A stretch of 64,000 bases of DNA from Rhodococcus sp. P-2 (GTDB taxonomy: Bacteria > Actinomycetota > Actinomycetes > Mycobacteriales > Mycobacteriaceae). Where the stretch lies: positions 5,144,053 to 5,208,052 of the forward strand of contig NZ_CP066779.1 in NCBI RefSeq assembly GCF_016598535.1, in the 5' to 3' direction. Positions 40,301 to 43,112 of this stretch are shown one piece after another. Position numbers and translations under genes: made by a program. Within the stretch, counting starts at the first letter, position 1. The number at the start of each line of letters is the position of its first letter. The notes beneath the pieces are model-generated. The model worked only from the letters and a program-made list of their open reading frames with translations, searched no databases and was not told where the DNA came from.

Positions 40301-41933
40301 CCCACTCGGTCCTCGTTCCGATCAACACGTCACGGCGCTCGGTCGATCTCGACAACAATGCCGCAAATGCCGCGTGGACAACGGCAAAGAGTGAAACACC
40401 TTCCGTACGCGCGAATGTGGCGACCGCGGGATCGAGCGGGACGCTCAGCCGAGTCGCGCCGGTGGGCTCCGATTCTGCGTCGATTCGCTCGAGCCCCAGG
40501 ATGGAGCCCTCGTCGGCGTCCCCCAGATATCCAGCCCAGAACCTTTCGTTTTCCCTCCGCCGCGCGCTGCGTGCCCCGGCCTCGGCGCTTGCCGGATGAA
40601 TTCGGCTCATCGGCGTGCCGGCCGGTGCTGCTGACAGTTCTGCGACCAACTCGGTGAACGCCCGGTGATGTTCGGCCAGTTCGTCGTGATCGTAGCGATT
40701 GGGGTTTCCGCGGAAGTCGATCAACGTCTGCGCCGGATCGCCGCTCTGGTACACGTTGACAAGCAGATCCTCGACCGGACCCGACGTGACGATGTGATAT
40801 TCACCGGTCAGCGGCCCCAGAGTTATCTCTTGCCGGAAGAGCATCACATTCATCATCGGACCGGACAGACGCGCGTCGCCGACGGTCAGACCGGCATCAC
40901 GTCGAATGTCCTCGAGGCTGCATCGCTGATGACGAAGCGCACCGAGAAGTTCGAGTTGGACCCGCCCGACCAGATCGTCGACGCTTTCGTCGGGGTCGAC
41001 GTGGATGTGAAGTGGCGCGACGTTGACCAGCATGCCGCCGGACCGTTGCAGCGGGGCCGTCGTCCTCGCGGAAACCGGCAAGTTGATCAGAACGTCGCCG
41101 TAGCCGGTGTTGCGAGACAGGTAGCACGCCAGTGCTGAAATCAGTACCGCCGCCGGAGTCGCCCCGGAACGCGAGTTCCATTCGTCCAACGCGGCAAGGC
41201 TTTCCGTCGACATCGAGGCGCTGACGAGCTCACTCCGAGCGGTCGGGGGTCCCTCGCGGGTAGCCAACGTCGAACCGTGTTCGACGCCCGCCACTCGCTG
41301 GGCCCAGTACTCGCGGTCGGCTTCGAACCGACTCGATTCTCGGTACTTCTGATCGAGTTCGGACAGCGTCATGACGTCGAGTGCCTTGTTCACCGCAGGC
41401 TCTCGACCTTCGGCGGCTGCGGTGTAGATCGCCGCAATCCGATTGACGATCGTCATTCCACTGTATCCGTCGAGAGCGACGTGATGAATTCTGGTGTACC
41501 ACAGGTAATCCCGATCACCAGTTTGGAGAATTGTCATCTCGACGAGACGATCGCGAGTCAGATCGAGCGTCGTCGCGTAATCGTTGTCCATCCACTCCGA
41601 CGCAGCCTGCCGAGGGTTCTCACGCTCGCGGAAGTCGAAGTAGTCGATGCCCGGGTCGATCGTGAAGTCCACAATCTGGCACGGCTCCCCGTCCGGGTAC
41701 ATCAACCGTAGAAACGGCGATTCGAACTCGTGGGCAGCCTCCACTGCGGCGCGACTGAGCAGTTGCATGTCCAGATCGCCGTGGAACTCGATGTACTGCG
41801 CGATGAAGTACGGGACAGTCGGGTGAAGTTGCTGCGCGAACCACATACTGCGCTGCACCGCTGACAGGGGGAACGCTCCCGCCGGCAGGCTTCGCGATCC
41901 GGTCAGCGGATCGATCCTCTTGTCGGTATCCAT
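15357..41933 (-). CDS. Giant seven-module nonribosomal peptide synthetase
   Basis: 8858 residues from ATG 41933, 26.6 kb without interruption; in-frame GTG codons up to 41948 are alternative starts. Domain order: C, half-C remnant, A1, PCP; C, A2, PCP; C, A3, PCP, E; C, A4, PCP; C, A5, PCP, E; C, A6, PCP; C, A7, PCP, TE. All C and E domains keep HHxxxDG, all PCPs keep the phosphopantetheine Ser (LGGDS or GGNS types), all A domains keep the A10 Lys, and the TE has GWSLGG. The two E domains are each followed by a C domain with the DVWSLSPLQSG start typical of D-accepting (DCL) condensation. Predicted product: a heptapeptide X1-Ser-(D)X3-X4-(D)Thr-X6-X7, released or cyclised by the TE. The N-terminal C domain could attach a fatty acid. 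No MbtH, transporter or tailoring gene is next to it and no iron box is seen. Product unknown. Confidence 0.95.
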   Translation of the reverse strand: MDTDKRIDPLTGSRSLPAGAFPLSAVQRSMWFAQQLHPTVPYFIAQYIEFHGDLDMQLLSRAAVEAAHEFESPFLRLMYPDGEPCQIVDFTIDPGIDYFDFRERENPRQAASEWMDNDYATTLDLTRDRLVEMTILQTGDRDYLWYTRIHHVALDGYSGMTIVNRIAAIYTAAAEGREPAVNKALDVMTLSELDQKYRESSRFEADREYWAQRVAGVEHGSTLATREGPPTARSELVSASMSTESLAALDEWNSRSGATPAAVLISALACYLSRNTGYGDVLINLPVSARTTAPLQRSGGMLVNVAPLHIHVDPDESVDDLVGRVQLELLGALRHQRCSLEDIRRDAGLTVGDARLSGPMMNVMLFRQEITLGPLTGEYHIVTSGPVEDLLVNVYQSGDPAQTLIDFRGNPNRYDHDELAEHHRAFTELVAELSAAPAGTPMSRIHPASAEAGARSARRRENERFWAGYLGDADEGSILGLERIDAESEPTGATRLSVPLDPAVATFARTEGVSLFAVVHAAFAALLSRSTERRDVLIGTRTEWGTLPLRCEVDPEAFFDEFVSSLARERETLGLRSAAGVPELPELHVHLDDGSQETAITGIDVAIGVHADTGALELAYSTQHYAESTVRAFLSRLVRILAGAAAAPRTPVGDLDLLDEFERESLVPARGATASAPLTLPDILRRAAAVNPDTPALVFGDREMSYRELDAESNKLARELIDRGVGPGTYVALALSRSIESVTATWAVAKTGGAFLPIDPHYPEDRIRHMLTDSGAVVGISVGEHHAGLADSVDWLLLDEFNTDEPNTYRSDAPVDDSERRSRVRYDDPAYLIYTSGSTGVPKGVVVSHRGLSSFADEERVRFGVEPGDRTLHFSSPSFDASVLELLLAFGGAATMVIAPPTVYGGDELAQVMRVGRVTHAFVTPAALATVDPAGLPDLRVVVTGGDACSPALVDQWSHGRSMFNAYGPTETTVVATLTGPLSSDVPVTIGKPMRGAAAVLLDSRLQPVPIGVAGELYVSGVGLARGYHARATITAERFVADPNGAAGERMYRTGDLARWNGDGELEYLGRSDFQIKIRGFRVELGEIDDVLRRHPSVAQAVTAGVAGPSGETLLAAYVTAVAGTHIDNSELIAHARSSLAPHMVPSRIVVLDSIPLTPAGKIDRKALPDIDSAGGSAEYRAPETSTEKRISAVFCDLLGITRAGADDSFFDLGGDSLIATRVVSRVNGALGTTLSVLDLFEAPTVSALAARADLADSRNTRAPALTRIDRPDRIPVSLAQQRMWLTNQLDPSSPAYNIPIAVSMTGDLDVDALFTALRDVIVRHEVLRTVFPESARGPVQHVLGVDEMFDHLEVETVPAAAAAARAGELAREGFDVSESVPIRATLLEVNEREHTLVLVVHHIAADGLSMAPLARDVMVAYASRASGRVPAWLPLEVQYGDFSEWQRGALGEASDPDSILAEQLRFWSHALTDRGELAELPMDHPRPAGVSLRGGNLDFRIDSATYRRVAQIAARSDVSTFMVIHAALAVLLSRECGANDITIGTPVAGRSERALDDVVGMFVNTVVLRTVLDGGLTFGEVLTRVRDVDVAALQHTEVPYDVLVESLAERQTPLFQVMLVMQGAAPTEVTLPELEVMVDELSTGAAKFDLQVILTDRGDHLDGQMNYASQLFDSDTMSGLADRFTMLLDAVAAHPDSVVGDVDLTAPGEAELVLERWNATEHALPITTLADLSAEQAARTPEKAALIFGERTLTYAEFDARVSDLARTLIGRGVGPDMRVAVSIRRSPELLVAVHAVIRAGAAYVPVDPDHPAERIAYVFDIAEPVCVLSRPQDHGALPSRVPIVDVDLDRQVSTTAPITDADRVGPLHPDNAAYVIFTSGSTGRPKGVAVSHRSIVNRLLWMQDTYPLHTSDVVLHKTPVTFDVSVWELFWPLQTGAQLVIAEPEGHRDPGYLSALIAEKGVTTAHFVPSMLAEFVAVATAGQCATLRQVFCSGEALAPTTAEAFTRLSSAGLFNLYGPTEAAVDVSAAEFTPDMTVTVPIGAPVWNTQLYVLDGRLHPVPVGVHGELYLAGVQLARGYLGRSDLTADRFVADPYGPSGTRMYRTGDVVRWRADGLLDYVGRRDFQVKIRGQRIELAEVEAALLRLPGVAQAAALVHHDDVVGDSLVGYVIAATGTSIDTDGLRTELRGLLPAYMVPAVVIALDVFPLGSTGKLDRKALPAPSFDSSQTYLAPRTPLEAQLAAIFEELLESGAVGVHDNFFEIGGNSLVAARAVARVNDSLSLNLSIRELFDAPTVAQLAVECATARGGPVVLPLEALPRPQTIPLSLAQKRMWFVNQFDVTSAAYNVAIAIRLRGRLDVVALEGAITDVLTRHESLRTLFPMIEGVPAQVIVEPGEALGALPVVAANTEAVLGEIERVASRGFDVTQAPPIRAELIEVDPEDHVLTVVVHHICADGFSMAPLAFDVMTAYSARHRGEAPDWSPLPVQYADFAIWQERALGRIDEADSTLAGQLEYWTRQLASVPELLALPADRPRPRVQDLSGGVVRFDIDAGIHRRLSETAIEHRSSMFMAIHAAYAVLVARLSGMEDITIGSPIAGRGNALLDPTVGMFVGTLVLRADVDPAASFTDLLARVRSTDLDAFAHADVPFERVVDALAPERSTSHSPLFQVMLEFKNTSRPAVRLTDLDVEVLELESAVSNFDLQLTLAEKFDEAGRPAGIEAGFTYASALFDESTVEGFARYLIRILGAVTESPHTPVGDIDLVVDTDTISVVSAPELPDQVHFSTLLERKYVDEPQRTALIFGDRHLTYSDLDCRANRLARLLIGRGAGPESVVALALPRSLESVVAIWAVARTGAAFVPVDPAYPVDRVHHMINDSGAGVVLTTAEHVGVVPDEADAVLLDQAETLATLEQFGDQRLEASELSGTVSLDNPAYVIYTSGSTGVPKGVMVTHRGLSALAEQERTRFGVESTSRTLHFSSPSFDASILELLMAVGAGATMVIAPPSIIGGTELTSLIADQHITHAFITPAALATVDPSELNELVCIGTGGDVCPPDLVAAWVSDHRIMINAYGPTESTVVASITEPMSPADRVTIGRPSTGITAWVLDNRLHRVPVGVTGELYVSGDGLARGYRNRAGTTAERFVPNPAGSAGSRMYRTGDLARWNKNGELEYQGRGDFQVKIRGFRIELGEIEAVLARYPGVAHSVVTTLERDGGAARIVGYVVPANDAQTVDPEAVIAFAGSALAPYMVPAAVVVLDELPMTANGKLDRRALPVPDLRATQARSRAAESDTERTLAALFVDVLGVESVGVDDSFFSMGGDSIMSIQLVARARDAGLVFTPRDVFEVKSVAGLAVLLASTKDDEPEVLEELPGGGVGHVPLLPVAQWWLDRLGSDLQGLDSFSQATLLNAPLGLHSVEQLTAALQVVLDRHDILRARLELDGERRLVVGDPGSVAAEDICRVIEVEAEPGTAVFDAAIVAALSGARRELDPVRGEMVRVVWLSGVRNTGRLLLVIHHLAVDGVSWRVLVPELASAFHRIDAGEEPEPSYPGTSVRRWSYALRDIAPARRVELPRWRSILEGDDPLIGTRPLDPRLDTFHSVGRVVADVPAELSDTVLTTLPALFGGSVNDGLVAALALALTQWRQARGTRTDNVLVSMEGHGREAHVVPGADVLHTVGWFTSVFPMRIDLADIDIANVMRSGPEAAVVLKRVKEELLGVPDSGIGYGVLRYLDEVGRADLEHLRQPQISFNYLGRFSGTEPGESLGDWALAREVDLEGAAQSDMPVGSVLDVNVVTTEISGAPHIGATIAYPTDVLAERDARAIAELWVQALRALATFAEQSERGGLTPSDIDLIDLDQESIDRLEREFPTLTDVWSLSPLQSGLLFHARYAEHTVDAYTVQLALELDGVDASRLHRAAQALLDRHENLRAAFTTDTGGRSVQVISADVDVPWTEIDISPLAPTEQATEIRELLHADRVRGFDMATPPLLRFLLLRTGDYAYRLILTNHHILLDGWSMPLLVRDLLTLYATDSDHSAIPRVHPYRDYLSWISTRDDSVSIEAWGEALRGLDDPTLLTGTHAVDEDGATSRSTTTALGERETELLRGFVRSRGLTTASLIQVAWGIVLAELLGRDDVVFGGTVSGRPPQVSGVESMVGLFINTVPVRVRLDPRESLAALCIRVQAEQARLSDHHHVGLSHITSAVGAAASFDTLTVFESYPVDRGGLSSGTDIAGMHVLDVHDAEDAAHYPLAIVASAADGRLRLKFEYFPGVLGDHDIDAIADRLLRTLELITAQPDLPLAKLRLMPDSQVQQLVPARGQQGRSVRTLDRIFTDTAGRFPERVALSCGERKMTYRELDEASNQWARVLIAEGAGPDSRIAICVERSFESVAAVWAITKTGAAFVPIDPRYPSDRISFMLEDSASALGLTTAAHTPGNGGATRWIALDDPNNVTRFAGISTAPLRADERRGTPRLENTAYLIYTSGSTGRPKGVVVTHTGLENFADEQRHRYGLTEHSRALHFASPSFDASVLEYLLAFAVGGELVVAPTTVYGGTELADVLREGHVTHAFVTPAALTSVDPEGIDELTTITVGGEAPSADLVRTWAPGRSFVNVYGPTETTISCNLSDPIPAGEKVYLGPPNRGFSEVVLDRRLQPVSVGVPGELYVAGVGLARGYHGRSPLTSERFVANPYGEPGERMYRTGDVVRWRSDRTIEYLGRSDFQVKIRGFRIELGEVDTALGQLPGVEYAVTLAVRGPSDEQALAAYVVCDDERPVSAEDIRAAAREVLPAHMVPASVVVLDELPLTGVGKVDRAALPAPRFDTDAETLTAPATELERLVVGVFEDVLGVSPIGVDTHFFDVGGNSLTATRVIARVNALLGTDIGVRGLFESPTVRQLSRLAESVGRGEHPRPPLTRRSRPDPLPVSLAQKRMWFLNQFDVTSPAYNVPLAVRLDGDLDFAALQDAVADVLGRHESLRTKFPSIDGQPVQQVMSSEEVVPILEPEIVTAARVSDRILELASAGFDASAEVPIRCAVLRVDGDPRRHVLVIVVHHIVADGFSMNPLAADVAAAYAARSAGCAPNWSELAVQYGDFAVWQHEVLGSEDDPDSALTRQLDYWKDRLAGLGEPIALPTSSARPAKPTMVGSVHRFAVSPQIHRALADLAREHGSTMFMVMHAALAVLAARLADTEDIAIGTPVAGRGEAELDHLVGMFVNTLVLRTQIEPAATFEDVLAQVREGDLGAFQHADLPFERLVDALDPERSTSHTPLFQILIEFRNNALPKLELPGLSVSGVEFDLPVAKFDLQLSVTERYDADGGTAGIDAEFIYATDLFDGELIESFSRRLLTLLEVVSREPSTPTGDIDVVGAAERRQMLTEWNTHAEPAPADNIADRFFEAVAAHPSSTAVNDSDAAMTYAELDGRANRLARLLIGRGIGPESVVAVAMPRTTDLVLALVAVIKTGAAYLPVDITYPAERMRFLFDDARPVCLVTTGDFRSDLPSEIVESGIDVVELGSPEIAVRLDHSAPHRITDADRTTPLLPDSIAYIIYTSGSTGRPKGVQVSHRNVLTLMDNTSPTFGFDNTDVWTMFHSYAFDFSVWELWGPLLHGGRLVVVDYYTTRSPDMFHELLRRERVTVLNQTPTAFYQLAEADRAYSPNGTDPDLALRYVVFGGEALDLGQLRKWYDRRADTAPTLVNMYGITETTVHVSRIALDRNDSEHASASIIGRAVPGLSVYVLDRRLNLVPPGVVGEMYVAGDQVTRGYLGKPALTSVRFLPDPFGSSGDRMYRSGDLARWNDAGQLEYVGRSDFQVKVRGFRIELGEIEAAMLRCPGVAASVALVRTEGASPRIVGYVVAETGSTVDSATVTDFVAAELAEYMVPTAIVVLESLPLTVNGKLDRRSLPAPDFTVTGTTEATRAPATATEAGLADLFAEVLGRGNIGVDDSFFGLGGDSIMSIQLVSRAKSAGLVFTPRDVFEAKTVAGLTKVLLVESSETTPVLTELPGGGVGMLPLTPIMEWLVERGRGDLSTIRSYSQSALIALPSDVSGPALERALQTILDRHDVLRARLDAATHQLEIREPGTVAASDVLRRTPVVSTSGNEFVRAAEAAMQDASSRLDPEHGTMISAVWLDPVSANGNGPEAGRLLLVLHHLAVDGVSWRMIVPGLVTAYASAFEGDTPILPPGGTSIRRWATALAETAADRRDEVDLWSKMRTDEPLLGTRGLDPAVDVGATVDRISVDVPTSVTENIISTVPQHFGGSVNDGLLAALAIAVTAWRRSRGQRSGEVLVNLEGHGREENAAPGADLSRTVGWFTTLFPVRIDLTGLDVADALSGGSTAASAVKLVKETLLDLPDNGIGFGILKYLDRSEELRALPTPQISFNYLGRFAGSDPEHGEVPWLPISEVTLDEAHSGELAAASVLDINAVTTDTAHGPILRATWSFPRGILSEAEVAELAELWARALGALSDYVDRHSERELTPTDLDLVTTDQQSIEQLERRFPDLTDVWSLSPLQSGMLFHAQFDETEIDPYMVQLTLELGGRVDSSRLRRASQALVDRHPSLRAGFVSAPGGRALQVIRSGLEISWAEIDLSGAEDGELAFGQLLERDRAHRFDMETAPLIRFMLVRIGPDTARFVVTNHHILLDGWSTPLLLRDLLTLYATDGDPEILPRVQSYRDYLTWISKQHPDSSLRAWQEALRGVDTSTQLSQASTAAETVASDIHSYSLPTERAQTLRAFARSRGLTMATLVQVAWGIVLAELLGRDDVVFGGTVSGRPPQVSGVESIVGLFINTVPVRVRLDARETLAELAIRVQSEQASLLDHHHIGLSDIAGAVGAAGSFDTLTVFESYPVDEAALTAETDIAGMHVLGIDGRDSAHYPIAVVASESDTLNLKMEYLPTHFSAREVAKITERVGIVLEQLASAPDQPLARLQVLTEFESRDLAPVFGSPGRSARTLPEILADVSATYPDRIALSAGSRSMTYAELDRRSNQLARAMIRRGAGPETSVAIGIERSVESVLAVWAVAKTGAAFVPVDPSYPADRIEHMLSDSEVLFGLTVVDAIDTLPPIVSWLVLGEEAFDDDVATSCTLPITQDERLAPVVMDNAAYVVYTSGSTGRPKGVVVTHTGLDSFALDQQRRFHADHHSRTLHFATPSFDGAIFEYLQAFGVGATMVIVPTDIYGGAELASLIRREHVTHAFVTTAALATVDPAGLDEFRHVVVGGEALPPHLVGLWAPGREFVNAYGPTETTVMADISEPMTVGAPITIGGPIRGVHEMILDSRLQPVPVGAPGELYIAGIGLARGYHRRPGLTSERFVADPFGKPGDRMYRTGDIASWRSDHTIEYVGRSDFQVKIRGFRIELGEVDAQITAMASVTNCVTLGVDGPAGATVLASYLTVEEGSTLTGAEITAHLAGRVPSHMVPASIMIVDELPRTAVGKLDRKALPTPEFTGTGVEFRAPGTSLERRIADAFIDVLGVERVGVDDNFFELGGNSLIATRVVSRLNSALNIDVGVRVLFEAPTTAQLAERLSDAVTAVGTVPLTPMERDGNVPLSLAQKRMWFLNQFDTRSAAYNIPLAVRLTGDLDVTAMQQAIADVVERHETLRTVFPAVGGDPIQKVLTADEAVPPVREMTVGEHELSERMQRLATTGFDVSVDLPLRVALFRLDSGEPVHILFVVVHHICADGSSMAPLARDVMTAYLARTAGTEPTWAPLEVQYADFTLWQHRVLGSEDDPESVISRQLRYWSEQLAGLDDVIALPTDHPRPVQQTFHGDRFTFDIDANTHRALADLTRANGVTMFMALHGALAVLMSKLSGADEVTIGTPIAGRGQAALDHLVGMFVNTLVLRTSVDPDITFAELVEHVREIDLAAFQNSDLPFERLVDVINPTRSTSYSPLFQVALELQNNEPAHFHLPGLDIEGLTVETKFAKEDLELIVDEKFDEFGIPAGMSAAFDFATDLFEPATIRRFADRLRLILGAVGREPATRIADIGILAADETAALVPASGAAATRARVWPEILAEAVASNPDAPALSSRERSMTYRELDDESTKLARVLCRRGVGPEDFVALGLPRSTAEIIAIWAVTKTGAAFLPVDPNYPDDRINHMLDDSRAVLGITDDAHRSQLPDTVEWMVLDAAETVDEIEHQSAAAITDRDRTIPLHHGHPAYLIYTSGSTGKPKGVIVTHLGLSNLNAEEHQRFNVQPYSRISHLASPSFDASVFELMMAFGSGACLVVIPPTVFGGSELAEIFADEHVSHAFITPTALSSIESSALPELRVLAVGGEACPPELVDIWGRDRRMFNGYGPTESTIQASVSEPMRPGKDINIGRPAIGFAGLVLDGHLKPVPVGVIGELYVTGPGLARGYHNRPDLTADRFVADPFGDPGQRMYRTGDLVRWRSDSTLEYLGRSDFQIKVRGFRIELGEIDSVLMAHPSVYFAATLGHEAPSGETMIASYIQPVDGQTVDDWELRRHLSSRLPAHMVPGAIVVVDRIPVTPVGKLDRKALPTPSFERRTVPYAPPTNDTERTVVDIFETVLGHEHIGIDDDFFELGGTSIVATRITIELEKRLGMRVPLQSLFLDPTPAGVARAADGMDAHSPDDSSDLLAPMITLRAGSDRAPLFFVHPGIGLSWGYAEFVKHLELDQPVYGLQLPSLSGGPSFDSLTELADDYANRIAAVASTGPIHLAGWSLGGVIAHAVAHSLTRTGRDVTLSILDSYPSSDSDQPAELSVSELLAGLAMPAGSKAVESFEEAAELLEQTLGAGIGIEAEHLARISRGYSHSVELTNRHQPPVHRGDVEFFVAGRSTENGHDVAEWRRFVQGDIRVTEVDCEHNQMIEPGPAATIAVRLREVIAQWGV
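19318..22423 (-). other. NRPS module 6: DCL-type C, A6, PCP
   Basis: The C domain begins DVWSLSPLQSGMLFHA near residue 6506, with HHILLDG near 6645. It shares a nearly identical block with the module 4 C domain. A6 code reads DGFFVGAVMK, with unusual Gly at the second place; substrate unassigned. PCP Ser lies near 7495. Confidence 0.8.
21628..21674. repeat. 47-bp exact repeat, copy in module 6 C domain
   Basis: Bases 21628-21674 are identical to 29515-29561. The flanks are also nearly identical; the preceding 17 bases match, apart from one base between. Both lie at the same place in the two DCL condensation domains and encode AWGIVLAELLGRDDV. The identity includes third codon positions, which points to recent duplication or gene conversion. 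Confidence 0.85.
22424..27195 (-). other. NRPS module 5: C, A5 (Thr), PCP, E
   Basis: C domain from about residue 4928 (HHIVADG near 5056). A5 code DFWNVGMVHK matches the threonine code (DFWNIGMVHK) but for Ile/Val, so Thr is firm. PCP (GGDSIMSIQ) lies near 5955. The E domain from about 6004 has HHLAVDG near 6155, so D-Thr or D-allo-Thr is expected. Confidence 0.85.
27196..30319 (-). other. NRPS module 4: DCL-type C, A4, PCP
   Basis: The C domain starts DVWSLSPLQSGLLFHA near residue 3877 and has HHILLDG near 4015; this form accepts a D-residue from the upstream epimerase. A4 code reads DALFTGVISK, substrate unassigned. PCP Ser lies near 4868 (GGNS). Confidence 0.8.
29515..29561. repeat. 47-bp exact repeat, copy in module 4 C domain
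   Basis: Partner of the copy at 21628-21674, 7.9 kb away in the same orientation. Recombination between the two would delete modules 4 and 5 in frame and join C4 to A6. Confidence 0.85.
30320..35002 (-). other. NRPS module 3: C, A3, PCP, E
   Basis: C domain from about residue 2324 (HHICADG near 2452). A3 code reads DALFGGAVVK, close to A1, substrate unassigned. The PCP carries the GGDSIMSIQ form usual before epimerases (near 3325). The E domain (about 3373-3870) starts with ELPGGGVGHVPLLP and has HHLAVDG, so residue 3 should be D-configured. Confidence 0.8.
35003..38159 (-). other. NRPS module 2: C, A2 (Ser), PCP
   Basis: LCL-type C domain beginning near residue 1276 (HHIAADG near 1400). 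A2 has the code DVWHFSLVDK, identical to the serine code of EntF, so Ser is a firm prediction. PCP Ser lies near residue 2268. Confidence 0.85.
38160..41933 (-). other. NRPS module 1: C, half-C, A1, PCP
   Basis: The first C domain spans residues about 20-440, with HHVALDG near 149. A remnant of a second C domain (about 455-665) follows, with only the C-terminal lobe. A1 (about 675-1180) has the ten-residue specificity code DALFVGAVVK by alignment to GrsA. That resembles hydrophobic or aromatic codes (Tyr code DALVTGAVVK is nearest from memory) but is not a confident match. PCP Ser lies near 1215. Being first, the C domain is a candidate starter C that acylates residue 1. Confidence 0.75.
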
Positions 41934-42153
41934 CACGACCACCCCCACACAGCGTTGTGACGGTCAGCGCCGGGAACTGTGGCTCGGGGATTGAAGAGAA
42001 ACATCGCACCGCCTCGATATCGAGTGGAAACCATGTGGCGATCCTGCGAGAGCGCAGCCGAAGGTCGTCGACCTCGACGAAGGGTCGCTTCGAAGTCCGA
42101 ACCTCCCCGAAGGTCCGAACTCAGGATCAAAATTTGTCGTCGTCAGGCGTCAG

Positions 42154-42177
42154 GAGCACCGCAGTGCTGCAGTGCTC
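42154..42177. terminator. Possible hairpin terminator after the zinc-finger gene
   Basis: The imperfect palindrome GAGCAC...GTGCTC (10 of 12 pairs) lies 36 bases past the stop of the reverse-strand zinc-finger gene. It has no T-tract. It may limit transcription into the NRPS gene. The rest of 41934-42212 shows no iron box or clear promoter consensus. Confidence 0.35.
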
Positions 42178-42212
42178 GACGCAAGGCTAGAAACCGGTTG
42201 CCCACACCTGCT

Positions 42213-42569
42213 TCACCGGAAACGTTCGGCTTCACGGGCAAGTTCGGTCAACCGTTCACATAACTGCGTGAGCTCGGAACTCTGGGCGCCCTCGGCGACA
42301 GCTGTCGCTACATCTTCGGCGGCGCAGCGAACCTCGAACATCCGATCCACCAGTTCGACAGCCTCGATTGCGGTCAAGATGACGGCATCAGCCGGGATGG
42401 ACGTGCCCTTGACGGCGTTGCGCTGCTCGTATGCGCGCTGGCGACAGGACTGGCTGCAGTACCGGCGTCGTCGACCCACTCCCGTGACCGCAACCTCGCG
42501 GCCACACCACGCACACGGATTTCCGGAACGCGCAGTCTGCGGTGATCCGACGCGTGTGCTTTCAGCCAT
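42213..42569 (-). CDS. Small zinc-finger protein
   Basis: 118 residues from ATG 42569. Two Cys pairs, CAWC and CSQSC, separated by a basic stretch (GRRRRY) form a likely zinc ribbon at about residues 19-43. It ends in RQRAYEQR, a pattern seen in small actinobacterial DNA- or RNA-binding proteins. The C-terminal 70 residues are helical (coiled-coil-like LTQLCERLTELAREAERF). It is divergent from rbpA, where mycobacteria also carry a small reverse-strand gene (Rv2049c by memory). Function unknown. Confidence 0.75.
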   Translation of the reverse strand: MAESTRVGSPQTARSGNPCAWCGREVAVTGVGRRRRYCSQSCRQRAYEQRNAVKGTSIPADAVILTAIEAVELVDRMFEVRCAAEDVATAVAEGAQSSELTQLCERLTELAREAERFR

Positions 42570-42658
42570 GAGTCGACACTGTACTCGAGATTCGGACGCC
42601 TTCGATGAACGCGCACGGCACCCGGTAAGATGGAGAGGTTGCGTCTTCTCGCCACACG

Positions 42659-42684
42659 GGAACCAATCGGGTGCTCGTGGCGTT
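42659..42684 (+). promoter_or_regulatory. SigR/SigH-type promoter of rbpA
   Basis: GGAAC (42659-42663), exactly 18 bases, then GTT (42682-42684). This is the consensus of thiol-oxidative-stress ECF sigma factors (SigR in Streptomyces, SigH in mycobacteria: GGAAC/T - N18 - GTT). rbpA is a known SigR target in Streptomyces. Transcription would begin near 42690, some 70 bases before the rbpA start. Confidence 0.65.
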
Positions 42685-42758
42685 GTAGATGAGTGTGAGC
42701 GTCTACTCCCCAAGTCAGGGCGCCCACCAGCGGTGACGAACGAAGAGAGGACACCACC

Positions 42759-43097
42759 ATGGCAGATCGCGTACTTCGAGGTAGCCGTCTCGGAGCTGTG
42801 AGCTACGAGACCGACCGTGACCATGACCTCGCGCCCCGTCGTATGGCCAAGTACAAGTGCGAGAACGGCGAGATCTTCGACATCCCGTTCGCGGACGAAG
42901 CCGAGATCCCCGGCACCTGGTTGTGCCGTAACGGACTCGAAGGCACCCTCATGGAGGGAACTGCTCCCGAAGCCAAGAAGGTCAAGCCTCCCCGCACCCA
43001 CTGGGACATGCTGCTCGAGCGTCGCTCGGTCGAGGAACTCGAAGAGCTCCTCAAAGAGCGTCTCGATTTGCTGAAGGCCAAGCGTCGCGGCGCATGA
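42759..43097 (+). CDS. rbpA: RNA polymerase-binding protein RbpA
   Basis: 112 residues from ATG 42759 with GAGAGG upstream. RbpA binds the beta/beta-prime subunits and sigma-A of actinobacterial RNA polymerase and stabilises the open complex. Visible features: conserved N-terminal tail (RVLRGSRLGAVSYETDR), basic linker PRRMAKYKC, the core domain with Cys in YKC and WLCRNG, and the C-terminal sigma-interaction helices (PPRTHWDMLLERRSVEELEE). Length and sequence are as in Rv2050. It is transcribed alone, with a terminator directly after. Confidence 0.97.
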   Translation: MADRVLRGSRLGAVSYETDRDHDLAPRRMAKYKCENGEIFDIPFADEAEIPGTWLCRNGLEGTLMEGTAPEAKKVKPPRTHWDMLLERRSVEELEELLKERLDLLKAKRRGA

Positions 43098-43112
43098 ACT
43101 AGCACTTCGATC

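Noticed and set aside
15357..41933. Siderophore (heterobactin/rhodochelin-like) NRPS
   Set aside because: No aryl-acid loading, no hydroxyornithine code, no DHB or ornithine hydroxylase genes nearby and no IdeR box before the gene.
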